This document shows positions 40,333 to 47,969 of a stretch of 64,000 nt of DNA, one piece after another. Both the position numbers and the translations under genes were made by a program. How positions within the stretch are numbered: the stretch's first letter is position 1; each line of letters starts with the position of its first letter. The notes under the pieces were generated by a model that was given only the letters and a program-made list of their open reading frames with translations, had not been told where the DNA came from and ran no database searches. Origin of the DNA: Bifidobacterium samirii (GTDB lineage: Bacteria; Actinomycetota; Actinomycetes; Actinomycetales; Bifidobacteriaceae); contig NZ_QXGK01000010.1 in NCBI RefSeq assembly GCF_003952945.1, forward strand, positions 20,381-84,380, written 5' to 3'.

Positions 40333-43300
40333 TCAGTAGTGGGCTACGACGTAATCCGCGAATTCGCGCAACGCCGTCCTCAACTCGTTGCGATACCTGA
40401 TCGGAGTCAATCCGCGGATGGTCTCGTCGTCGGCATCCTGCTGATACAACCTATCAGCCACCGCGTCCGCCATCAATCGGCTGAGTTCGTCACCGTCGTT
40501 CAGATCATCCCGGTGAAGGACATGGCGGTCCAACAGAGCATCGATCAGCCCCTTAGCGGAGGCCACGTCCACCAACCCCCACTTTTGACGGAATTGCAGC
40601 GACGCCTGCCGACGATTCTTGGAAGCCTGTTCGCGAACGATATGCGACACATGCTCAGGTTGCACCGGATAGGATACCCCTTCCAACGGCTCCCCTTCCA
40701 TCGCCTGATCGGCGACAGCCATCATCTGCTCGGCAAACCGACGGTCTTCAACCTGATCGGTCGCATGCTTCAGCGCCTCGTAGGTCTTTCCAGCCGCTTC
40801 CGGATCTTCCTTGGCTTGGTTCAGCAGTTTGGCGAACAGTTCGGTGATGTAATCGTAATTGACACGCACCTGAACGATATGCTCCACGCTGAAGTCCAGA
40901 CGGGACAGGTCCAGCTCATGTCGTTCCTCCGAGATCCTTTTCAGCTCGAAACGGGCCGTCTGCGTCAACCACATTTCCTGATCTTCGGTCATGTCAAGTT
41001 CATCAAGCAATACATCGGGCTGATCATAATCGTACTCAGAGTACTGCTTGAGCTGAGACACTCCACTACCGTACTCACCGATCAGGTCGGCAACCTGCTG
41101 CTGCTCCCCTTCGCTCGCAGGTACGCGAACGAATTCGTCAGTCAGTTCCCTGAGCTCTTCGACGATTTTCTTGGTCTTGCTCAGAGTCTCCTCGTAATTA
41201 CGGGCCAGCACGCCGCTATCCACAAGGTCTGCAGCGGTAATGGTTCCTTGAACGGCAGCGGAATCACGATTCGCATACACTTTCAGAGCCTCATCCATCA
41301 GTTTCCTGGACGTCTCCGGCCACCGATAGTTTACGATACGACCCCACGGCTTGTCCTTCATGTTCTCGATGCGATTCGTGCGAGAATATGCTTGGATCAG
41401 ATTCGCTCCGGACAGCGTACGGTCCACATACAGTGTGTTCACGTTCGGAGCATCGTACCCGGTCAGCAGCTGATCGATGACGATCACCAAATCCAGTTTC
41501 GCCCCTTCGGCTTCGCCCCTGAGTCGATCCATGACATCAAGGAAGTAGCCGTCAATGCTCGTATCATCGAACGACGTACCGAAGGCGGCATTGTATTCCT
41601 TCACTGCGGAGCGAAGCCCACGGTTGTTGTCCAATTGCCAATCCGAATTATCCGCGGCCATAGAGAACGTCACCGCGACATTCAGTGCAGGCTTTCCCTC
41701 GTTTCGCAGCTCCTCGTTACGGCGCCGGAATTCCTCGAAATACTGCAGCGCCATCGGCGCCGACGGATTACCCCCACCGACATGAGTGGTCAGGATCGCG
41801 CTATATTTGCCGTCCTTGGAACGATTGCGCCAATGACGGATGATATCGTCGACCACTTCCCGTATATGCTGCGGATTGTTGTCATACACGCCGGAATCGA
41901 TGTATTCGTCCACTTCCTCCGGTGACATGCGCGCGATCTTACCGTCGATGGCTTGATCATCCCAATCTGGATACCGCTGCCGCAACAGTTCCGGCAGCAG
42001 GTGGTCCGTGACCTCCGTGTTAGGTAACGTATGCTCGAAATCGACGTTGAAGCCCAACACGTTACGGTCCGAAATCGCTTCTTTGATCGTATAGGCGTGG
42101 ATCAGATCGCCGAAAGCCTGGTGGGTCAGGTCTCCGTCGAAGGCCGGGGTCCCTGTATAGCCCACCCACGCGGACAATGGGAACGCTTGTTTGATGCGCC
42201 GCAGCATTTCTCCGTTCGTGGAGCGATGGGCCTCATCCACGATGAACACAATGTGCTGGTCGGGAGCGGTGAACGTATCCCTCTTGCACAAGCGGTCCAG
42301 CTTCTGGATGGAGGTTACGACGATGGCGTTGTCCCGGCTCCGACTACGCAGCTTGGACGCCAGTACACCCGTATTGGCCGTTTCTGCCACCACACCGTTG
42401 TTGCCGTCCTCGTCCCGGTCCGGGTCATAGGCAGCATACTTGTCAAAGGTCTGCCGGGTCAGGGCCACACGGTCCACCACGAACACGACTTTGTCCACTC
42501 CCGGTAGACGGGATGCGAGCCAGGCGGTCTTGAAGCTGCTGATGGTCTTGCCCGATCCGGTGGTATGCCAGACATACCCTACTTCCTGATCGTCCGTACC
42601 GAACGTGTGTTCACGAATACGTTCTATCACTCGTTTGGTGGCGTACACCTGATAGGGACGCATCACCATCAGGTTTCGATGTTTGGGATCTCCGTCAAGA
42701 ATCATGAAATTCGTCGCCATCTGATGCGCCATCGGAATCGATAGCATCAGATCAGCGAATTCCCGCCAATCCGACACCGGCACGCTATCAGTTTCACGCT
42801 GCCAGTGGAACGCAAATGATGGATTGAACGAATCAGCACCCGTATTCGCCATATACAACGCCTGATGCGGCGTCATGCCGACTAGGATCTGCACGGTCGA
42901 GTAAATATCCCGGAACTGACCCTCATCGATGTATTGGCGAATCTGATTCAGCCCCTCCATCGCATCATGATGATCGTACTTCTCTTCGATATGGATGATG
43001 GGCAAGCCGTTGATCAACAACGTCGTGTCGAATCTACGGTCCTTGCGCCCCGCGATCACACGTGGACGCTGGATCTGGTTGACGATCTGGTACACGGTGT
43101 TGCCGGCACCGATCTGAGCCTGATCGAATACGTCGAGGAACACGTGCCCGCCGCCGTTGCCGTCCGGCAATTCGTCGCGGTCGATCTCCACCTGAGTAAC
43201 GCCGTTCATGCCGTACAGCCAACAGCCGGCCTCATAAGGCGACCGGAGATTGCAGATGATATCCTTCACCTGGCTGAATTCTCCGTCGGTCAATGGACGT

Positions 43301-43461
43301 CCATCAAGACGGCCGGCGTTGTTCCGTTCCAGAATGGTGCGAAAATTATCCCACAGCTGTTCCGTGGTCTTGATGTCAGGCTCGTATTTCCACTGCTTGG
43401 ATCCGCCAATCGTCTCAAGATGATGAATCAGATCCATCTCGAACTCCAGTTCACCGCCCAT
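40333..43461 (-). CDS. hsdR: Type I restriction endonuclease subunit
   Basis: A 1042-residue HsdR. The N-terminal nuclease domain contains IHIEEKYDHHD (the catalytic E-x-K of the PD-(D/E)xK fold). The translocase motor follows with Walker A (TGSGKTISS), VDEAHRSTNGEM (DEAH), GYTGTP and QLLTGYDAPNVNTLYVDRTLSG. The C-terminal helical part binds HsdM. ATG 43461 has GAGGAG upstream, and the leader to 43557 is AT-rich and probably holds the promoter of the hsdR-hsdM-hsdS operon. Confidence 0.97.
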   Translation of the reverse strand: MGGELEFEMDLIHHLETIGGSKQWKYEPDIKTTEQLWDNFRTILERNNAGRLDGRPLTDGEFSQVKDIICNLRSPYEAGCWLYGMNGVTQVEIDRDELPDGNGGGHVFLDVFDQAQIGAGNTVYQIVNQIQRPRVIAGRKDRRFDTTLLINGLPIIHIEEKYDHHDAMEGLNQIRQYIDEGQFRDIYSTVQILVGMTPHQALYMANTGADSFNPSFAFHWQRETDSVPVSDWREFADLMLSIPMAHQMATNFMILDGDPKHRNLMVMRPYQVYATKRVIERIREHTFGTDDQEVGYVWHTTGSGKTISSFKTAWLASRLPGVDKVVFVVDRVALTRQTFDKYAAYDPDRDEDGNNGVVAETANTGVLASKLRSRSRDNAIVVTSIQKLDRLCKRDTFTAPDQHIVFIVDEAHRSTNGEMLRRIKQAFPLSAWVGYTGTPAFDGDLTHQAFGDLIHAYTIKEAISDRNVLGFNVDFEHTLPNTEVTDHLLPELLRQRYPDWDDQAIDGKIARMSPEEVDEYIDSGVYDNNPQHIREVVDDIIRHWRNRSKDGKYSAILTTHVGGGNPSAPMALQYFEEFRRRNEELRNEGKPALNVAVTFSMAADNSDWQLDNNRGLRSAVKEYNAAFGTSFDDTSIDGYFLDVMDRLRGEAEGAKLDLVIVIDQLLTGYDAPNVNTLYVDRTLSGANLIQAYSRTNRIENMKDKPWGRIVNYRWPETSRKLMDEALKVYANRDSAAVQGTITAADLVDSGVLARNYEETLSKTKKIVEELRELTDEFVRVPASEGEQQQVADLIGEYGSGVSQLKQYSEYDYDQPDVLLDELDMTEDQEMWLTQTARFELKRISEERHELDLSRLDFSVEHIVQVRVNYDYITELFAKLLNQAKEDPEAAGKTYEALKHATDQVEDRRFAEQMMAVADQAMEGEPLEGVSYPVQPEHVSHIVREQASKNRRQASLQFRQKWGLVDVASAKGLIDALLDRHVLHRDDLNDGDELSRLMADAVADRLYQQDADDETIRGLTPIRYRNELRTALREFADYVVAHY

Positions 43462-43557
43462 GCAATCCTCCTCACTGACGCTCGCATACAGCGTAAAACA
43501 CCATTCCCGATATTACCGCTGATACATGGATTCTCGTGTATATCTACCGGACAACAC

Positions 43558-44796
43558 TCACAGCAGGGCGGCGACCGTGTCGAGGACGGCGCGCACGTTG
43601 CGTTCGAATTCGGCGGGTTCGGGCAGGAGCGAGATCGCCAGATAGCCGTTGGACGTCATGTCGAAGAAGTAGCCGGGCTGACCGCTCAGCCCGTGCCGTT
43701 CGATCAGGGCGAGCACCAGTTCGTTCTCGTCGATCACGCCCGGCACGCGCAGCAGCACGTTCCATCCGCCTTCGGCGCGCAGCACATCGGTCACGCCCAG
43801 TTCATCATCCTCCAGCAGGCGATGCAGCGCGGCGAGGTTGCCGCGTACGCGCGCCTGCACGCGCGCGGTCTGCGCGGGCGCGTCGGCGAGCATCGCCGGG
43901 ATGTCGCGCGCGATGACGTCGCTCATCGGCAGGTAGTCGTCGGCGATCACGTCGAGCCGCCGCAGCGCCTCGGCCACGTCGTCGGCCGGGCCGGACACTT
44001 CGATCCAGCCGACCTTGGCGTGCGGCGCGGCGAGCATCTTGGAGAAGCCGTCGAGCGCGAACGTGAGCGCGCCGGTCTCCCCCGCCAGCCGCGCGTTGTC
44101 GTCGAACGGTTCGAGCGCATAGTCGTGGAACACCTCGTCGGCGATAATCGCCACGTCGTGAGCGCGGCACATGCGCACGATCGCCTCACGTTCGCCGGGA
44201 CGCACGTACGAGCCGGTCGGATTGTTCGGATTGATGAGCACGATCGCGCGGATGCGCCCGCTGTCCGGCCCGTCGAGCAGCGTCTCCAGTTCGGCGGTGT
44301 CGATGAACCACGATCCGTCGAAACGCAGCTGGTAGGGGATCGCGTCGACGCATTCGAGGCGTGCGATCGATTCGATGAGCGGATAGCCGGGTTTGGGTGC
44401 GAGGATCGCGTCGCCCGCGTCGCACAGCAGTTTGACAATCCACGAGTACGCCTGCGACGTGGAGCTCAGCAGGTAGAGCCGCTCCGGCAGGACCGGGGCC
44501 GCCGAGCCGGCCGGCGCGGGAATCGTTCCCGCCGGCGACGCCGTCTCCCCCGCCGTGGCGCCCCCGGCCACGCGCCCGTCGCGCGCGTTGATGAACGCGG
44601 CGAGCGCCTCACGTGCGGCGAGCGGGCCGCGCGGGTCGGCCGTGTAGACCTCCGGCACCAGTGCGGGGGCCAGACCGTGGCGGGTCGGGTTGGAGTCGTT
44701 GAGCTTGCCGAGCGGCCGGCCGGCATGTCGTGCGTCGGCTTCGGCCGCCGCGATCGGATTGGGGTCGCTGATGTCCACGCGGGAAGAGAATCGCAT
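43558..44796 (-). CDS. Class I/II pyridoxal-phosphate aminotransferase
   Basis: A 412-residue aminotransferase. The PLP-binding Lys lies in LDGFSKMLAAPHAKVGW; INPNNPTGSYV is the conserved cofactor/substrate motif, and IADEVFHDY carries the Asp that contacts the pyridine nitrogen. SKPGYP-like APKPGYPLI and the Ala/Gly-rich insertion (GDGRVAGG...PAGSA) are also present. The fold matches aspartate/alanine-type aminotransferases; substrate unclear. ATG 44796 is preferred because TATGGT lies about six bases before it; an alternative ATG is at 44808. The gene is convergent to none and follows the RM locus. Confidence 0.87.
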   Translation of the reverse strand: MRFSSRVDISDPNPIAAAEADARHAGRPLGKLNDSNPTRHGLAPALVPEVYTADPRGPLAAREALAAFINARDGRVAGGATAGETASPAGTIPAPAGSAAPVLPERLYLLSSTSQAYSWIVKLLCDAGDAILAPKPGYPLIESIARLECVDAIPYQLRFDGSWFIDTAELETLLDGPDSGRIRAIVLINPNNPTGSYVRPGEREAIVRMCRAHDVAIIADEVFHDYALEPFDDNARLAGETGALTFALDGFSKMLAAPHAKVGWIEVSGPADDVAEALRRLDVIADDYLPMSDVIARDIPAMLADAPAQTARVQARVRGNLAALHRLLEDDELGVTDVLRAEGGWNVLLRVPGVIDENELVLALIERHGLSGQPGYFFDMTSNGYLAISLLPEPAEFERNVRAVLDTVAALL

Positions 44797-44884
44797 GGCC
44801 CCCACCATAGCCTCATCCCCGCTCAACCGGACCATCATCACCCCGACTGCGGAAGGTACGCGTCCCGGCGAAACCGACGCGCCC

Positions 44885-45023
44885 AAACCGCAGGATCAAT
44901 CATCCGAAACCGCGGTTTGTATGCGGCGTAACGAGTCGCCGCAGACAAACCGCAGAATCAGACGGGTGAAACCGCCGAATGTATGCGGCGTCTTCATCGG
45001 GACGCATACAAATCGCAGATACG
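44885..45023. repeat. 62-bp tandem repeat with palindromic arms (family C)
   Basis: Two full copies (44885-44946 and 44947-45008) begin AAACCGCAG and contain GTATGCGGCG; a partial third copy follows. Within the units, GTATGCGGCG and CGCCGCAGAC form stems across 8-base spacers. Located between the aminotransferase and ppgK genes; nothing else was recognised from 45024 to 45070. Confidence 0.75.
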
Positions 45024-45070
45024 TCTAACCGAGTGCAGTCCGCCAGTCGCCATCCGCCCCCCATACGACG

Positions 45071-45095
45071 AGGCCCCCGCGGGGTGCGGGGGCCT
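45071..45095 (-). terminator. GC hairpin after ppgK
   Basis: Perfect 10-bp stem AGGCCCCCGC/GCGGGGGCCT with a 5-base loop, 33 bp after the ppgK stop. No T-run. Confidence 0.75.
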
Positions 45096-45127
45096 GATGC
45101 CGTGGGTTGCGTCGGAGGACGCGGATC

Positions 45128-45892
45128 CTACTGCTTGGTGCTGGCGTAGTAGGCGGCGCCGACGATGCCGGCCTCGTTGCGCAGCTTCGCGGGCACGATC
45201 GGCGTCTTGATGTCGATGTGCGGCAGGAACTTGGCGCTCTGACGGCTCACGCCGCCGCCGACGACGAACAGTTCGGGGCTGAAGTACTTCTCCATCAGAC
45301 CGTAGTACTTGGTCAGGCGCTTCGCCCACTTCTTGTAGCTGAGCTCCTCGCGTTCGCGCACGCCGGAGGACGCGTACTTCTCCGCGTCGCCCTTGCCCTT
45401 GGCGAGTTCGATGTGGCCGAGCTCGGTGTTGGGGATGAGCACGCCGTTGTAGATGAGGGCGGTGCCGATGCCGGTGCCCAGCGTCGTCGCGATGACCAGG
45501 CCGTCCTGGCCCTTCGCGGCGCCGTACTGCTGTTCGGCCAGACCGGCGGCGTCGGCGTCGTTGACGACGACGACCGGGCGGCCGCATGCTTCGGAGAAGA
45601 CCTCGGTCACGTCCACGCCGATCCACGACTGGTCGAGGTTGGCCATGAAGTCGAGCTTCTGGCCCGGCTTGATCGGCGCCGGGAAGGCGATGCCCACCGG
45701 CACGTCGGCCGGCACGTCGAAATGCTCGAGCTGCTGACGCACGATTGCGGCCACGGCCTGCGGGGTGGACACCTCCGGGGTGAGGATCTTCAGTCGCGGC
45801 TCGGCGAACTCGCCCTTCTCCAGGTTGACCGGCGCGGCCTTGATGCCCGAACCTCCGATATCCACGCCGAACGCTTGTGCTGTCTCAATCAT
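45128..45892 (-). CDS. ppgK: Polyphosphate glucokinase
   Basis: A 254-residue ROK-family kinase that phosphorylates glucose with polyphosphate or ATP. The N-terminal phosphate loop is VDIGGSGIKAAPV; the catalytic Asp lies in VVVNDADAAGLAE; TTLGTGIGTALI and TELGHIELAKGK follow. The latter holds the ROK conserved Glu/His region, in the PpgK form. ATG 45892 is preceded by AAGGAGAGAGG. Single gene with its own hairpin terminator. Confidence 0.93.
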   Translation of the reverse strand: MIETAQAFGVDIGGSGIKAAPVNLEKGEFAEPRLKILTPEVSTPQAVAAIVRQQLEHFDVPADVPVGIAFPAPIKPGQKLDFMANLDQSWIGVDVTEVFSEACGRPVVVVNDADAAGLAEQQYGAAKGQDGLVIATTLGTGIGTALIYNGVLIPNTELGHIELAKGKGDAEKYASSGVREREELSYKKWAKRLTKYYGLMEKYFSPELFVVGGGVSRQSAKFLPHIDIKTPIVPAKLRNEAGIVGAAYYASTKQ

Positions 45893-46060
45893 CGTTGACC
45901 TCTCTCCTTACGGGATGACGGTTACGGGCATTGTATAACGCGAAAGGGCCAACACGCCGCATCGTCTTGCATGACGACGCGGCGCGCCACCCGGCCCATT
46001 ACGCCGGTTTCCGACCGTCGGCCCGCCGCGGCCGGAAACCGAAGGGCGGAAGCCGGCGCG

Positions 46061-47074
46061 TCAGCGCAGCGGCGGCATCGGGCGCCAGTCGCCGTCGCGC
46101 ATCAGCTTGCGCGAGTCCCACCATCCGCGCGCGATCTGCACCAGGCCGGTGCGCACGTGCTCGCGGTCGACCATCACGAGGCGGATGACCTCCTTGGCGG
46201 CGGTGGCGATCGTGCCCAGACCGAACAGGAGCGGACGGAAGTCGCCGTACGTCATGAAATAGCGGGCCATGTAGCCGCGGTTGCGCATGATGTGGTAGCG
46301 GTTCACGTCGGACGTGGAGTTGAGCTGGCGCAGGCCGGCGATGTCCCAGTTGCCGATCTCGCGCGTGCGGCGCAGCACCACGTCGGGCACGACGATCGGG
46401 TTGGTGACCTTGCTGGCGAGATAGCCGTACATCGTGTCGTCCCAGTAGATGAAGAAACGCGGGTCGGGCAGGCCGATGCGTTCGACGATGCGGCGGCGGA
46501 ACAGGCCGCCTTCGAAGCACAGCGTGTTCATCACCCGGTAGCCGGCGCGGCCGAACGCGGCGGGCGCGATCGGGTTCGGGATGCCCAGCGGCACGATGAA
46601 CCGGTACTGCCAGTAGAACGGGCCGCCGTCGTAGTCGTAGCGGCTGCCCTGGATCACGTCGTGGCGGTCGGTCCACTTGGCGAGCTTCTCGATGCCCTCC
46701 GGTTCGACGGCCACGTCGTCGTCCATCACCCAGAACCATTCGGCGCCCAGATCGTACGCGGTGCGCACGCCGGCCGAGAATCCGCCGGCGCCGCCCAGAT
46801 TGTCGGTTTGCGGCGCGTACACGACGCGGCTTTCGTTGCCGGTCGCGTCGGCGATGGTCGTGCCCCACTGACGGTCGAGACGCTCGCCGAACGCTTCGAC
46901 CATGTCGCGCGTACGGTCGGCGTGCTCGTTGTCGACGATCACGACGCGCCACGGCGCGACGGTCAGCTTCTCGATGGATGCGAACAGGGTGGCGAGCAGT
47001 TCCTGCCGCTTGTAGGTGACGACCACGATCGCCAGCTTGTCGATGTTCTTCTTTGCCGCTTGCTTTTCGCTCAT
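46061..47074 (-). CDS. Glycosyltransferase family 2
   Basis: A 337-residue GT-A transferase. The N-terminus IDKLAIVVVTYKRQELLATLFASIEKL starts the nucleotide-sugar fold, NLGGAGGFSAGVRTAYDLGAEWFWVMDDDVAVEP carries the DDD metal motif, and the acceptor part includes FIYWDDTMYGYLASK (WDD motif). It resembles galactofuranosyl- or rhamnosyltransferases of cell-wall or exopolysaccharide synthesis. The frame stays open upstream, but TAGAAT (47082-47087) lies seven bases before the ATG at 47074, so I take that start as a leaderless one. Divergent from ribU. Confidence 0.88.
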   Translation of the reverse strand: MSEKQAAKKNIDKLAIVVVTYKRQELLATLFASIEKLTVAPWRVVIVDNEHADRTRDMVEAFGERLDRQWGTTIADATGNESRVVYAPQTDNLGGAGGFSAGVRTAYDLGAEWFWVMDDDVAVEPEGIEKLAKWTDRHDVIQGSRYDYDGGPFYWQYRFIVPLGIPNPIAPAAFGRAGYRVMNTLCFEGGLFRRRIVERIGLPDPRFFIYWDDTMYGYLASKVTNPIVVPDVVLRRTREIGNWDIAGLRQLNSTSDVNRYHIMRNRGYMARYFMTYGDFRPLLFGLGTIATAAKEVIRLVMVDREHVRTGLVQIARGWWDSRKLMRDGDWRPMPPLR

Positions 47075-47200
47075 GCGTCCCATTCTAGACATGGCCGGCT
47101 CCCGGGGCGTCATCCGTGCGGCCCGGCTCGCCATGTCCGTCCGCGTCCGTCCGGTTCGCCGACGGCCGCACGTTGGCCGCGCGTTGGCCGCGCGTCCCCG

Positions 47201-47358
47201 TATACTGGCGTCGTCAGTTTCAGGGAAGGTGCAACTCCTTACTGGCGGTAACCCCCGTCCCGGCGCATAACGGGACTTCGGGGGAAGCCCGCGAGCCGCG
47301 CGTGCGGCCGATCCGGTGCGATTCCGGGGCCAACGGTCACAGTCCGGATGGAAGAAAC
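47201..47358 (+). promoter_or_regulatory. FMN riboswitch (RFN element) with upstream -10 box
   Basis: TATACT (47201-47206) is the likely -10. The RFN landmarks follow in order: TCAGGGAAGGTGCAACTCC (47219-47238), TTACTGGCGGTAA, AGCCCGCGAGCC, GGTGCGATTCCGGGGCCAAC and GGTCACAGTCCGGATGGAAG. Together they are unmistakable for an FMN aptamer (about 47217-47358), just before the ribU start, and predict FMN repression of the riboflavin transporter. Confidence 0.97.
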
Positions 47359-47369
47359 GGAGCGCTCGC

Positions 47370-47969
47370 ATGAGTGTATCGTCGCATACCCAGTCCCCCC
47401 ATACCTCCCATACCTCGCATGCGACCGGCGTGGGCGATGCCGGCCGCTGGTCGACGCGTCGCATCGCGTTGCTGGCGATGCTCACCGCGTTGACGATGGC
47501 GGCGAGCTTCATCGAATTCCCGCTGATTCCGGGCGTGCCGTGGCTCAAATACGATCCGTCGGGCATCGTGTGCCTGGCGGCCGGCTTCGTGCTCGGCCCG
47601 TCCGCGGCGGCGGCGACGAGCGTGCTGGGGTTCCTGCCGCACCTGTTCGTCGACCCGTGGGGCACGCTGATGGCGGTGCTGGTCGCGCTCGCCCTGTCGG
47701 TTCCGGCGGCTCTCGTCCACCGCGCGCGGCCGTCGCGCCGCGGCGCGCTGATCGGCCTGCTGGTGGGCGGCGTGTGCGCGCTGGCGGCGGCGATCGGCGG
47801 CAATCTGATCGTCACGCCCTTCTACGCGCATATGACGGTCGCGCAGGTCGCCGCGCTCGTCGTGCCGGCGCTACTGCCGTTCAACGTCGCCAAGATCGCG
47901 GTGCATGCCGTCGTGGCGATGCTCGTCTACCGTCCCGCGGTCGCGCTGATCGGCCCGTCGCGTGCGTAG
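47370..47969 (+). CDS. ribU: Riboflavin ECF transporter S component
   Basis: A 199-residue membrane protein with about six hydrophobic segments after a His/Ser/Thr-rich N-terminus. The segment MLTALTMAASFIEFPLIPGVPWLKYDPSGIVCLAAGFVLGP is typical of RibU. ATG 47370 lies 12 bases after the aptamer; GAAGAAACGGAG serves as ribosome site. It is followed with overlap by the fused ECF A-A-T protein, so the whole riboflavin transporter is in one operon. Confidence 0.92.
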   Translation: MSVSSHTQSPHTSHTSHATGVGDAGRWSTRRIALLAMLTALTMAASFIEFPLIPGVPWLKYDPSGIVCLAAGFVLGPSAAAATSVLGFLPHLFVDPWGTLMAVLVALALSVPAALVHRARPSRRGALIGLLVGGVCALAAAIGGNLIVTPFYAHMTVAQVAALVVPALLPFNVAKIAVHAVVAMLVYRPAVALIGPSRA

